Origin: Beta vulgaris subsp. vulgaris
Taxonomy: Eukaryota > Streptophyta > Magnoliopsida > Caryophyllales > Amaranthaceae
Length of the DNA: 64,000 nucleotides
Assembly (NCBI RefSeq): GCF_026745355.1
Contig: NC_079209.1
Span: 25,454,073 to 25,518,072 of the forward strand
Reading direction: 5' to 3'
Below the pieces are notes generated by a model. The model had not been told where the DNA came from. It searched no databases and worked only from the letters and a program-made list of their open reading frames with translations. Below, piece after piece: positions 1 to 11,818 of the stretch. How positions within the stretch are numbered: the first letter of the stretch is position 1; the number at the start of each line of letters is the position of its first letter. The position numbers and the translations under genes were made by a program.

Positions 1-290
1 AAAATGACATCCACTTACCCAAAGTGGGTTTCAATACATGTGAAGCTAGTTTAGTTAATTGCAATACATATATTGATCCTAATAAGAACTAAACATGCCA
101 TTACATGTGGCTAAAAGTGAGAAATTAAAGAATTGGAACATGAAAAGCCGAAATCGGCCCAAAATGACATCCACTTACCCAAAGTGGGTTTCAATACATG
201 TGAAGCTAGTTTAGTTGATTGCAATACATACATTGATCCTAATAAGAACTAAACATGCCATTACATGCGGCTAAAAGTGAGAAATTAAAG
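1..290. repeat. Two tandem copies of a 160-bp unit
   Basis: Positions 1-130 recur almost identically at 161-290, separated by a short spacer that begins aattggaaca. Differences are single bases, for example ttaattg against ttgattg. The array may continue left of the window. It lies just beyond the C-terminal end of the TNP2 relic on the minus strand, so it could be a subterminal repeat of that old CACTA element; this is inference. No coding potential is seen. Confidence 0.8.
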
Positions 291-386
291 CGAGTTTCCT
301 TCAAAAGCCAAAATCCAAAATTTGAAATTGAGAAGTCGAGCCTTTTGCCACCTTCCTATGAAGTTTCAACCATTATCCCTTCCCCA

Positions 387-1815
387 CACTAGTAGAATAA
401 TTGCTTATTGCTGCGGTGGTATTGCTGCAGTTTTACCCATACGCAGCAATATATCACGTAAAAAGAAAAGGTAAAATATAAAATAAAGATCTTGATGCGG
501 TTTCGACCTAAAACTGCAGCAATATGGTGTCAACAGAAAATTTATTGAAAAAAAGTTGACTATTTAACCAGATATATTGCTGCGGTTTTTATCAAGAACC
601 GCAGCAATATATTAAAATAATAAAAAAATATTTTAATACATTGTTGCTGTTTTTGACAAAAACCGCAGCAATATCATTAAAAAATATTTTTTTAAAAAAT
701 ATACAAAGGGTGTGCTAGTTAAGGTTTTTCTCCATTTCATCTCTCCTATTCAGCGCCCCTTTCCTCACTTCTTTGCCTTCTCTTTCCTCTTACTTAGGGT
801 TTTTTCCCCATTTTATCTCTCCTCTTCAGCGCCTCTTTCTCCCTCCTCTGCCTTCTCTTTCCTTTCTCTCCTCTTTTTCTCTCCAGATCTCCTCGTCGCC
901 ATCATCTTTCGTCTTCGTCGCCATCAACTTGGAGGTCGGTTTGAAGGCGCGCACATTTTGCATTGAATTTCATGGATAAAGCTTCAAACTTTGAAGGATT
1001 TTCGAGGAGGTTAAGGTTTTTTCTGGGATTTCATTGAGTTTCGGAAGAACATCTCCTCCTCGCGTCGCCATCAAGACTCGTCCGTTTATGCGAGAGCACA
1101 TCTTGTTTAGGATGTAAATGCGAGATCTGTTTTTCTTTTCGGTTATGTTCTTTTCCCTTTTTTTTTTGGTTTTTTTCCTTTTTTTATATATAGATTTTTT
1201 TTGTTTTAGGAGTTTTTTGATTTTCAGTTTCTTATTTTTTAATATCTTTTTTGTTTTTATTATATTATTTGTAATTAGTCATTGTAACTAAAATTTGAGT
1301 TGTCACAGATCCAGACAAATTTATTTTCATCTCTAAGTCACACATACTTGAGTTTAGGATTTTTTTGATTTTCAATAGTTTATGAAGCTCAACAGTTTAA
1401 TATTGGGAAGACTACATTCAAAACATGTTGCTTTTATAATAGGGATTTTTTTATTTTCAAATTTAATTGCAAAATGCAAAAAAAAAAAAAAAAAAAAAAT
1501 TGACCTACACCTGTACTTATTGCTGCGGTTTCTGGTAAAAACCGCAACAATATGCTTTTTATTTATTATAAAATAGTGTATATTGCTGCGGTTTGCCCTA
1601 AAAACCGCAGCAATATACTGAATTTTTTTTAATATAAACAAATATATTGCTGCGGTTTTTGCTAGAAACCGCAGCAATATGTTAATATAATGTTGTGGTT
1701 AAAAACCGCAGCAATATATTAATTACCTATTGCTGCCCCCTTAATTGCTGCGCGGTCAAAACTGCCGCAATAGGCCATTTAATGACCGCAACAATAAGCA
1801 TTTATTCTACTAGTG
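387..1815. mobile_element. Non-autonomous CACTA element, family A copy 1
   Basis: The element starts CACTAGTAGAATAA and ends with its inverse, TTATTCTACTAGTG. Direct cca triplets at 384-386 and 1816-1818 are the 3-bp target duplication typical of CACTA (En/Spm) elements. Both ends are packed with subterminal repeats of TTGCTGCGGTTTT in head-to-head pairs (about 400-680 and 1520-1790), which can fold into hairpins. The middle holds a CT-rich stretch that looks like a gene leader (720-1120), AT-rich DNA and an A tract (1477-1498). No transposase is encoded, so movement would depend on one supplied in trans. It is inserted close to the end of a TNP2 relic, that is, a CACTA element inside a CACTA element. 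Confidence 0.88.
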
Positions 1816-3137
1816 CCATGATCCGCACGCATGTAATTTGTCGCTAACTCCACATCAGTGACATTAGCGTCGGGAATGGTGAAAGGCGGGGTGTCTTCAA
1901 AAGCATCATACTCCTCCTCATCCTCAACATCACCAACTCTAAGTATACTTATTTTTCCCGGGATAACAATTGACCACTTCTTATTAGAAGGGTCAGTTAC
2001 ATCAAAACCCTTCATGTAACCGACCCGGGTCTACAAGAGTAAATCCACAAGGGTAATATGTTCTTATGTGGCGCCGGTTATAATCAACCTACTTGCATCG
2101 GAATAAGCAGACCGTGAAACCAGAGTAGTCAAGCTCCCAAATATCTTGAACCCGCCCATAGTATATCAATGTAGCATCAATATGAGATTTGTCTTTGGCA
2201 CTTGCATACTGTGTATATGATGCCTCTACTGAAACACCACTATTCTGCAACGATCTCGATTTTCCATCTTGACGATCTGTCAAAAACGTATATCAATTAA
2301 CATCAAAACCCTTATAGGAGTGCACAGCTTCTCGAGGACCAAATGCTAACCACTTAAGAGTTTCTGAAACAGTGGAATCTACTTTACGCATTAACCGGTT
2401 ATGAAACCAAATAATAAATATATTATTATGCAACTGCATCAAAGCTCTAGCCCCTTTTCCTGGATTCTGATCACGCAACTCCTCCATATGTTCATCTAAG
2501 TAGGGATGGACCTATACCATATGCTGCAATACAAATAAGTGTGCTTGTATCCGCACACTTATATCCGCATTTCAACAGGAGGTACAATCATTTTGGAGCC
2601 AAGTGTACCTTTACCCTCGAGTCCACCCTCGTGTCGAGATGTAGGAAGTTCAATAGGATCAACATTAGTTAAGAACTCGGCCACAAAATTACCCACCTCT
2701 TCACTCACGATCCCCTGAATAATACTTCCTTATGGTTGCGCTGAATTCCTTACTTTATCTTACAAAGAGCCCATATGTCTCTCAAATGGATATCACCACC
2801 TCAAAAACACCGGACCACATAGCTTAATCTCTCGAACTAGGATTACAACCAAATGGACCATAACGTCGAAGAAAGCAGGTGGGAAATACATCTCAAACTT
2901 GCACAAAGTCTCTATCACGCCAGCGTGGAGAGCATCAAGCTTCGACAGTTGTAACGTTTTGCTACATATAGTATTTAAAAAAGAACACAACTTTGTTATG
3001 GTATGTCTCACGTGTTTCGGCAAGATCCCTCGAATTGCAATCGATAAGAATACTTGCATCATTACATGACAATCATGACACTTCATACTCGATAGCTTCA
3101 ACTCACCGTCTAAGGTAACAAAATCTCCCAAATTAGT
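1816..3137 (-). pseudogene. CACTA transposase TNP2 relic, C-terminal half
   Basis: Read on the minus strand, 3137-2793 carries the DUF4218-type block that follows the TNP2 catalytic region: KCHDCHVMMQ, then RGILPKHVRHTITKLCSF, LCKFEMYFPPAFFDVMVH and VREIKLCGPVFLRW. Further on, 2283-2089 resembles DUF4216 (QNSGVSVEA, IWELDYSGFTV) and 2015-1819 continues into the protein end (NYMRADH). Stops and frameshifts separate the pieces. The family cuts and pastes CACTA elements. The N-terminal side resumes at 16002 beyond a nested Copia insertion, and the last codons are cut by the CACTA element at 387-1815. In the flanking piece at about 340-384 the minus strand still reads a plausible tail. Confidence 0.85.
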
Positions 3138-4251
3138 CGAGTACAAACACTTGAGCAACTACAAGAGGGGGGTGAATTGTAGTTGGGGAGATTTTCTATA
3201 TTTTTGCGGAAATAAAACAATCTTTAACTAAGAAAGAGATAAGTACATAAACTTGAAAGGAATAAGAACACGAGAATTTTTACAAAGAAAACTTCCTAGG
3301 CCCAATAGGAAGAAAAACCTTGACCACGAGGGATTTTGACTCAATTCTCTTTAATATACTTAGGCCAAAATACTCTCTTTTGTACAACCTAATCTTGAAC
3401 CTTCTCTGTTCCTCTAGGAACTTGTTCCCTATCACCTTGTTCCCCCTGAACAAGTGACTTTCCCTCTTGACTTCACTCGAAGTCTTTCTCTTTCTCTTTT
3501 TCTCTCGAAATGATTACAGATTTTGTGTCACACAACCCAATCTCTAATACAGTGAATAATAATGAAAGAAAAGATGAAACCGAAAATACTTTCACATAAA
3601 ATATTACAATACCATTTTGAAAGCTTAACTATTTTGTTCGTTACACACAACTATTTGTAGATAACAAATTTCCCATGATCTTCTCCACGATCATAGTGGG
3701 AGCTGAATTTCAGCCTCACTCATCAACTTTCTAGCCGTTAGAGAATCTGTTTGAAGTTATGCTGTTACGGTTCCAAATCTTCAGCCACGATCACACGGCT
3801 TAGAAGTAGGTGGACTGTTGTGGGTTGTTGTAGTTCCTAAAATCTAGTAACTACTTCAACAACCCTCCTTTTTAGGTGCTGGAAGTTAGCGCCTCACAAT
3901 TCTTCTCATCAATTAACTGTTTCAATTTGTGCGCATACACTAACTTCCAAGAGCATTTTGGGTTTATATATTTTCACAAATTAAAGTCCATAATATTAAT
4001 TATCGGACAAAAACACAAATAAAGTTAATAACTTAATTTTTGATTGAACTCCTAATCAATTCTTCATAAGTTTTTAAACATGATATTTGTGATATAAAAT
4101 AATATACTTAAGATAAAATAACAAACCTAAAACAAAATAAATGAATCTAATAACACAAAATAAAATAAATAAAACTAATAACACACGAAACAAAAGAAAC
4201 TAAATTAATCAAAGATAAATATTTCTCATCATCAAAATAGTGAATATAATA
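3131..4251 (-). repeat. 3' LTR of the sirevirus-like element
   Basis: Aligns along its length with 14866-16001: the shared blocks near 3145 (gtacaaacacttgagcaac) and 14876 open the pair, and aaagataaatattt near 4221 and 15961 closes it. The inner end reads gaatataata where the 5' LTR reads gagtacaaca, a set of C-to-T/G-to-A type changes. The outer terminal dinucleotide is lost. Confidence 0.85.
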
Positions 4252-4272
4252 ATATTTCCCCTTTTTTATGAT
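4252..4272 (-). other. Polypurine tract of the sirevirus-like element
   Basis: On the minus strand AAAAAAGGGG directly precedes the 3' LTR. This is the expected second-strand primer site of an LTR retrotransposon and fixes the inner LTR boundary. Confidence 0.7.
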
Positions 4273-4798
4273 GGCAAATAATTGGTAAAAAAAAAAAATT
4301 CATTTTTTTGTTTTTAGCAAAAGAAAATAAAAACAGAAAAAATAACACACAATCTAAGTACCTAGACTCAACTAGGACTGGGAACAAGATCAGGATCTAC
4401 TGGGAACAGGAATGAGAAAAACATGCATAAGAACTAAGGGAAAAAGAAATTTAACTTATACCAATAACATCTCTGCTCCCTTTTGTCATTATCAAAACTA
4501 AGGATATGAACCTGCAGCACTAGAGAGTCAACAGTCTAGGAAGCAAGCAAGTAGCTCAAACATGTATCTTATAATATTAGCCATCCAAACACACACACAA
4601 AAATACGAAAAGTAGAAAGCAACAATATGGACAGCAGGTAATAATCAATATGCAGAGCACAAGAGTAAACAGAAAATAGTAGAGATTAAAGTGCTTTATG
4701 TGTCTCAAAAGGACACATAAAGAGATAACAGAAAGAAAATTGTTTAACAAATATTACAGCCACAAAAACTTGTCCAAGTATGCATATTTAAAAAGATA
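4273..4798. other. Non-coding spacer inside the Copia element
   Basis: AT-rich DNA between the polypurine tract and ORF3. I see no conserved protein or further repeat structure here. Confidence 0.5.
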
Positions 4799-6176
4799 TT
4801 AGGGCTTGGGGCGCTTAAAGAGGGTGGTGACCACATAATCAATTTTGGAGACGACACCATCTACTTTGTTCCTGATCCCCGTATCAGCTTGCTTAATGGC
4901 CACCAGTTGTTGCTGCTGCTGAGAATCCAGAGTAGAGACAGTGACCTCAATGACATTGATCCTTGAGTGCAGGAGAGTCAGAGAGTCTTGAATTTCCTTA
5001 AGCATTCTTTGTAGTCCAGTGGTAGACAGCAAGGGGAAATCAACAGTTTTGGAAGGAACTGGATCGAGTCTAGGTGAATAAACACAGCTTCACCTTGATC
5101 CTGCTCCTTCAGAGACTTGGACCCAGCAATTCGCTGACTTCTCCTCACAAACCCACTAAGAACTCCCTCTTCACCGAGTTTCCTCTTACCACCCACTTCC
5201 ACCTTAACAGGTGTCTCTTCAGTCTCAAAGTCCAGCTTCCCATTAACCAACCTTAAACTGAGTCTTGACAACGTGTCCTTGGTCAGGTAATTTTCAGGTG
5301 CAAGACAGAAAGAGGAACTAGCAGGCAATTTTACTTTGCAATTTTTGAAGATGGTAGAGAGAAGGTTTCCATAGCCAACTTTTGTATTATGAGAAATGCA
5401 ATGAGATAGATGAGAAATTATCAAAGAAGGGAGTTGATTTTGATGTTCTTGGCAAGGCAGTACATAATGAGAGATCCATTAAACTAGCCTGGGTTCTTTT
5501 TGAGGAGCGGGGATAAAACAAAATGCCACACAAATTGAAATAACAATTTATGAAAGGGGGAAAGTTCTTTTTGATCTAGGGACAATGCATTCGAATTTCC
5601 ATTAAAGAAAGCAAGAACTTGGTCATTTGAGACTCCATTGATGTTCAGTTTTGCTCTACCCTTAACATACTCTTTATAACCCTCAATTGGAACTTCAAAC
5701 CACTCCCCCAACTTCTTTTCAGTTATGGTGACAACACTTCCATTTACAATACTCACACAGACTCCCTCAGTGATATTAAAACTGGAACAAAAATCACGCA
5801 TTTCTTTTTCATATAATCCATCATCTAAACTAACAACTTTCCACCATTTTTGAAATTTTAAAATGTTCAGCAGTTCCATCCATTTGGACTTTTTGCACCA
5901 TGCAACATCAATACAAAAACCCACAAGAAATTGGGATGATTTTGTTTTCTTACCTCTCTTCGTAGGAATAGTAATTTCCTTTTCTTGTTCACTTTCCACT
6001 TCATTTTCACCTTCTTATTTAGGAGAGAGCGAGACAGGGGCAGAGGATTCGGCTTTTGACCCAGTTGAATATTCTTTTGTTTTTGATGATTCTTGAGCGC
6101 TAATTTCGTCAAGTGATGGTGTTTTCTCCCTTGGAAAGTTTTCTTGATCACCGGAATTTTTGCTGTGGGATGACAT
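4799..6176 (-). pseudogene. Sirevirus ORF3 (envelope-like or transposon-specific protein), broken
   Basis: An open frame starts at the minus-strand ATG at 6176, has an in-frame stop near 6018, continues to 5484, then frameshifts into 5424-4978 and 5032-4799. Visible features are a basic lysine-rich N-terminal part (KRGKKTKSSQ), a central W/F-rich block (WFEVPIEGYKEYVKG, then FQFVWHFVL), ISHLSHCISHNTKVGYGNLL, and a C-terminal coiled-coil-like stretch rich in I/V/Q. The position between pol and 3' LTR matches the extra ORF of sireviruses, which has been called envelope-like on weak evidence; its function is not established. A diverged homologue lies at 19740-25900 in a second Copia copy, which supports its being element-encoded. 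Confidence 0.7.
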
Positions 6177-6711
6177 GGTGAAAAGGTTTTGGAGAGAGGT
6201 TGAATATGAGAGATGGGAGAGAGATGAATTGATGTGAGAGTAGAGAGTTGTGAGGGGTCAGTGATGTGATGGGTTGGGGTTTAAAAGTAATGATGAAGCC
6301 GTGTGAAAGTAAATAAAAGGGTAGGTCCAGTGAAACGGTTTATGGGGTTTGGGAAGAATTTAATGAAATTTCTTCTTTTAACTCAGATTAACCGAACTTG
6401 AATTGTGGCAATAATACATGTTAACGCATTTATGTACAAATTTAGGAGAGATAAAAAAAATAATCAAGGAATTTTGGAGAAAAATTAAGAAAAAAGAAAA
6501 AATGAAAAAAAAATTACTCTTGTATATAATAAAATTTGTCCACATTGTACAAAATACTTACGTACCAAATTATGTGCAAGGACAATAAGGGTAATATTCA
6601 AAGACAAATGTGAGTCCTTATACTTGACCCTAGGTGTATGAAATTTATTCATGAAAGTTGCAGGGCATACTTAGTAAGAAACAATTTTGGGAATTAACAT
6701 CATTGGTACAT
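6177..6711. other. Spacer between pol and ORF3
   Basis: AT-rich, non-coding DNA downstream of the RNase H stop and upstream of ORF3 in the same element. Nothing recognisable beyond short A/T runs. Confidence 0.5.
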
Positions 6712-8582
6712 TCAAACAATTCTTATCATTCCTAGTTCCGAACATATCTTTTCAAACCTGTCCCTAGAGAGAGGTTTAGTCAATATGTCCGTTATTTGAT
6801 TTTCAGTTGGACAAAAATCAACTTTGACTAATCCCTTTTCTACATTGTCTTTTAGAAATGATGACGAATGTGAATATGCTTGACCTAGAGTGATGAACTG
6901 GATCCTTGGAAATGCATATGGCACTAGTATTATCACAGAGTATAGGAACACACTTAAATTTTATGCCAAAGTCACGTACCTGTTGTTTGATCCATAATAC
7001 CTGAGAACAGCATGCAGCAGCTGCCACATATTCAGCTTCGGCTGTTGAAAGAGCAACAGTGTTTTGCTTCTTTGAGCTCCAAGAAACTAAGCTTGATCCT
7101 AGGAACTGGGCAATACCTGAAGTGCTTTTACGATTCACCAAGTCTCCAGCATAGTCAGCATCAGAGTAGCTAACTAGATCAAAGATGTCACTTCGAGGAT
7201 AGAATAAACAAAGATCATCACTTCCTTTCAAATATCTAAGGATCCTTTTGACTGCTGTCAAATGAGATTCCTTAGGATTTGATTGGAATCTAGCACATAA
7301 ACCAACACTAAAGGAAATATCAGGCCTACTAGCAGTTAGATAAAGTAAGGAACCAATCATACCTCTGTAGAGTTTCTGATCTATGGACTTACCACTTGGA
7401 TCCTCATCTAACCTTGTTCCTGTTCCTATTGGAGTATGGTTGGTTTTTGCTTGATCCAGCCCATATTTTTTCAATAACTCTTCACATATTTTTGTGATGG
7501 ATCATTGTTCCTCTTTCAGTTTGCTTGATTTGCAAGCCGAGAAAGAAGTTTAATTCTCCCATCATGCTCATTTCAAATTCACTACGCATTAACTCAGCAA
7601 ATTCCTTACAAAGAGATTCGTTAGTTGCACCAAAATTATATCATCCAATAAATCTGAACCATAGAATGTCTGTTCCTTTAGATCTAAGGAACAGGGTTTA
7701 TCAACTTTCCTCTTACAAATCATTAGAAAGTAAGAATTTTGAGAGTCTTTCATACCATGATCTAGGAGCTTGCTTAGCCCATAAAGAGCTTTATCTAGCT
7801 TATAGACATGGTTAGGAAGATCAGGGTTTTCAAATCCAGGAGGTTGTTCCACATAGACGTCTTCTATTAAATACCCATTTAAAAAGGCACATTTGACGTC
7901 CATTTGGTACAACCTAAAACCCATGAATGCAGCAAAGGCAATCAAAATTCTTATTGCTTCAATTCTAGCTACAGGTGCAAAAGTTTCATCGATATCAATA
8001 CCTTCTTGTTGATTATACCCTTTTGCTACGAGTCTGGCTTTGTTCCTTATGACTGTTCCATGCTCATCCAGCTTGTTTCTGAAGACCCATTTCAGCCCAA
8101 TTACCTTTTGGTTTTTAGGCTTGGTCTCAAGATGCCAGACCTTGTTCCTCTGGAACTCATTCAGTTCCTCTTGCATGGCATTGATTCAGTCAGACTCCCC
8201 TAGGGCATCATTGTGATTTCGAGGTTCTGTCATGGACAAAAAGGCTTGGAAAGCACAAAAATTTTTAAGTTGGGATATCGTCTGAGTTCCTTTTCATATC
8301 ACTTACGATTAAATCCAAGGGATGGGATTTCAGGTGTTTCCATGGTCTTGGTTCAAATCTCCTTGTCTCTGCTCCTTCAGCTTGAGGATCTTCATTGTTT
8401 CATTTTCTGGATGAATTTCTTCTGCCTGTTCCTCTGAATGACAGGATCAGGAACATTATCTCTTCTTCAGGAATATGCTTTTTGTCAGTACCTGCAGGTG
8501 TTAGTTCCTCATCAAGGTTCACTGACTCTTCAGAACGAGTCAGTCCTATTTCAAAGTCATTTTCATGACTTTGTTCCTGCAT
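6712..8582 (-). pseudogene. Copia pol, reverse transcriptase and RNase H part
   Basis: The RT region (8176-7589) has [50 protein letters not shown] and VYVEQPPGF, all classic Ty1/copia RT blocks. The polymerase active-site neighbourhood near 7650 is damaged by small indels, so the YxDD-type motif is not readable in one frame. RNase H (7474-6818) shows RPDISFSVGLCARF, SYSDADYAGD, KSTSG, WSSKKQNTVALSTAEAEYVA and ILCDNTSAI, then shifts frame and ends at 6712 with DILTKPLSRDRFEKI. The linker upstream of RT (8582-8400) runs to the insertion site of the MITE at 8608. The protein would copy element RNA into DNA; this copy cannot. Confidence 0.9.
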
Positions 8583-8607
8583 GGAGTTAGTTTCATAAAA
8601 AATAAAA

Positions 8608-9755
8608 GGAAAAATGGATCAGAATACCCCCAACTTTGACCCGTCCGCTTTTAATACCCCCAATTATGAGTTATTTTTAAATATTCCCAACTATTAGAGA
8701 GGTCCGCCACAAATGCACCCAGGTGACCTGTAACCTGTTAGCAATTTAATTTTTTATTTTTTTCTCTTCCTCCCTATTCCCAGTTTCCCACCCTCCCATG
8801 ATACCTCTTGCCATCCCAGCTCCCCCTCAGCACCCCCAGCAACCCCCCCCCAAACTCCCCACCCCGATTAACTACTGCTATAAATTTTACCACTTTCACT
8901 GCTACCCTCTTTCCTTTTCCCCAATTGACCTGTTTCTCTGCAACACTCGTGTCCCTCTTCAACTCTATCACTCCTTTTTCCCACTTACTACAAACTTTTT
9001 CTTGTAATTCTACTCTTGCTTCCCACTTCTATTTCATATAAAACCCACTTTTTCAGTTTTTTTTTCATAAGATAAAAATCCATTTTTTTTCTTATTCTTC
9101 TATAATTTTCTGGTTTGTGTGTTGGTTTTATTACGGTTTTGTCAATTCGGTGACCAATTTTAGTGGTGGGTTTTTGGGGATGCTTTGTTACATGAAAATG
9201 CTTAATTTGTTTCTTAGTAAGAATGTGAGAAAGATTCTTAAGCATAAGGATAGTGATGCTGGTGAAAAAGGTGTAATTTTTTTGGGTTCTTGTTTTTATG
9301 TTGCTAATTCTGCTGCTGCTAGTTGAATTATTGGCGTCTTCTCCGATTGAGGTTCTTCTTGACGTCGACTTGAATGTTGTCGTCGCCATTGAAGGGGGAG
9401 GAGAGAGAAAATATGAGTTTGTGGTTTAAAAGTTGTGAATGGTTATGAACATTTTTTTGGAGAGAGAAAACTAAAGGTGGAAAAATAGTGATTAAGGAGC
9501 TCACTGCGACCACATTTAATTGAGGTAAAAGGAGAGAGAGAAGAGCGAAAGAGATGGTGGAGGGGGACTGGTGGTTGAGGAGGGGGAGGAAGGGGAGGAA
9601 AGGGAGGGGTGGCAGTGGGGTGGGAGTAGTAAAATGATAAGGGTGGGGTGATAAAAAAGCAAAATAAAAATAAATCAAGTAAAACCAATAAGAGCATGAC
9701 ACATGATATTTTAACCTGCTAAACCGAAGTTGGGGGTATTCAGATCCATTTTTCC
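8608..9755. mobile_element. Mutator-like MITE with 9-bp target duplication
   Basis: Inverted ends begin GGAAAAATGGATC and match over about 30 bp with one mismatch (the right end is the inverse, ending GATCCATTTTTCC). AAAATAAAA flanks both sides (8599-8607 and 9756-9764), a 9-bp duplication typical of Mutator-like elements. The subterminal motif aatacccccaa is repeated. The interior is C-rich then G-rich and has short open frames but no transposase, so the element is non-autonomous and may carry captured host DNA. It cuts the Copia pol between integrase and RT; the Copia frame resumes sensibly on both sides. Confidence 0.85.
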
Positions 9756-9764
9756 AAAATAAAA

Positions 9765-10965
9765 TGGACACTTTCCTCAACACACATTGTTCTTTTGTTG
9801 TAAACTCTATATGCTTTACTATTTAAAGCATATCCTATAAAAACAGCCTCATCACTTCTAGCATCAAACTTTCCTAAATTGTCTTTACCATTGTTGTGTA
9901 CAAAACATTTACTACCATAGATTCTAAAGTATGAGATATTGGGTTTTCTTCATTTAAGTAGTTCATAAGGGGTCTTCAAGACAATGGGTCTCAGCATGAC
10001 TCTATTAATGATATAGCACGCCGTGTTCATTGCTTCAGTCCAGAAGTTCTTCGGAAGGTTGCTGGCTATTATCATTGTTCTTGCCATGTCCTCAAAAGTA
10101 CGATTCTTCCACTCCACCATGCCATTTTGTTGTGGGGTCCTAGGAGCTAAGAAGTTGTGGTCTAGTCCTTCATTACTGCGAAACTCATCAAACTTGGAGT
10201 TTTCAAACTCCTTACCATTATCAGAACGCAAATGCTTAAATTTAAAACCACTTATTATTTGTGTTCTTTTAGCAAAGTTTACAAATTCATCAAATGTTTC
10301 ATCTTTGCTATGAAGAAAAATAACCCAAGTGTATCTTGAAAAATCATCAACTATAACAAGTACATATCTCTTACCAGATCTGCTTTGGATTCGAACAGGG
10401 CCACATAAGTCCATATGGATCAACTCAAGATGACCTTGTGTACTTACCATCTTATTTGGTTTGAATGAGGATCTAACTTATTTTCATTTTGCACATGGTC
10501 CACAAACTTCATAATTTGAGACCTTAATTGTTGCTTCTCGAGCAAGGTCATACTTGCGTGACCACACCTTTTATGCCAACATTGTCGACAACACTTAAAC
10601 AAGTTAGATTGTTTCTAGGAACCAGGTTTAGGTCAACAACATAAGTGTTTCCCTTCCTAGTTCCTTCCAGAATCTTGGTGTCTGTTTCTGTATCACTTAC
10701 TACACAACACTCATCAGAAAACTTCACATTGTTCCCTTTATCACAAAATTGAGAAATACTAAGTAGATTGTGTTTCAAACCCTCGACCAAAAATACATTA
10801 TCTATGGAATGTGACTTAGACTTTCCTACCTTACCTACAGCTACAATATTACCTGTAAGATTGTCTCCAAATGTCACAGTTCCTCCATCATAGGCTGAAA
10901 GCGAGAGAAATTTATTTTCGTCTCTAGCCATGTGCTTAGAACACCGTTATCGAGGTACCACAGGT
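9765..10965 (-). pseudogene. Copia pol, protease and integrase part
   Basis: On the minus strand the protease begins near 10960. The expected D-S/T-G site reads D-N-G and is followed by a one-base frameshift before MARDENKFLSL, so the protease is inactivated. GLKHNLLSISQFCD (pre-integrase region) follows. After a second frameshift the integrase core (10450-9950) reads HMDLCGPV, RYVLVIVDDFSRYTWV, LRSDNGKEFEN, APRTPQQNGMVEWKNRT and ARTMIIASNLPKNFW, which preserves the D,D-35-E triad (D in MDLCG, D in RSDNG, E in VEWKN). The part after LKTPYELL continues to 9765, where the MITE interrupts it. Catalytic residues suggest fairly recent activity. Confidence 0.88.
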
Positions 10966-10999
10966 TGTTCCCCCTCACTTTAGCCTATATTTAAAACAA

Positions 11000-11818
11000 T
11001 TAGTCAGTGGTAGGAACCCAGTCTGACTTGGGTTCCTCTGTCGGGCTTGTATTTCTCTTAACTTTCCGCACTTGCTTAACTAAGCGAGTGTTCATCTCAA
11101 TATGTTCTTCTCTGGAGGAACAGTCAGACACTAAGTGACCATTGTTCCCACAGTAAGAGCATACTCGGTTGCTTGGAAGATCAACATATTTTTTGATTTT
11201 GTTTTTCTTCTTGTAATTGAAACCTAATACATTCCTTCCTTCATTTTCATACTTTTGTATCCAACTTACTGGATCAGGAGGTTTTGTTCTTGAAGATTCC
11301 AATTTCCCTTTAAGTACCAGATATTCATTTAAACCTTTATCATCTTCGAACTTTAATTTTTCGAAATCGGATTTGGTATTTATAGAGAAACTAGTTCCTT
11401 CAGGAACAAATAGTCTCAATTCAGCCATCTCCATATTCAAGAAATAATTTTCATTTTTTGCATTTTCAAAAGCTTCTCGAATACGTCGGTTTTCATCAAA
11501 AACTTTAAAGAATCTTTCCTCAATATTTGCATTTACTGTTTTAAACCAATTCGAATGTTCTTTGGTGACTTCCAAGGTTTTCTCTAGATTTTCTTCTCTA
11601 ATGCAGATTGCCTTGTAGTCATCCAAAGTTTCCAAAAGTAGTTTTATTAGTTGATTCTTTGAAAGTTCTTTTAACTCTTCTTCAATAACATTAATGCGTA
11701 CCTTATTGTTTGGCAAGTATTCATCATCATCTATCTTCGGCATGAGACACAGATGAGCTGTTTCCTCTTCAAGTTGTTCCTCCTCCTCGTCAGAGTCTGA
11801 TTCTCCCCATGCAGCAAC
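11000..11818 (-). pseudogene. Copia gag, C-terminal half
   Basis: From the insertion site at 11818 the frame runs AAWGESDSDEEEEQ, a long helical and coiled-coil-prone stretch (EEELKELSKNQLIKLLLETL, EENLEKTLEVTKEH) and a zinc knuckle CSYCGNNGHLVSDC, ending at 11000. It is the continuation of 13868-14802, separated by the nested LTR element. A two-part gag with a second knuckle is typical of sireviruses. The frame upstream of codon AAW (11875-11819) belongs to the nested element, not to gag. Confidence 0.8.

Noticed and set aside
712..979. Overlapping S/F/L-rich frames
   Set aside because: They arise from a CT-rich stretch inside a CACTA element; no domain, and two frames are open equally, as expected for low complexity.
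400..1790. Regularly repeated TTGCTGCGGTTTT could suggest a CRISPR-like or satellite array
   Set aside because: Units are inverted pairs restricted to both ends of an element with CACTA termini and 3-bp duplications; they are transposase-binding-type subterminal repeats.
8798..9783. Several frames of proline/serine-rich proteins
   Set aside because: C-rich and G-rich interior of the MULE-type MITE gives open frames on both strands without any family signature.
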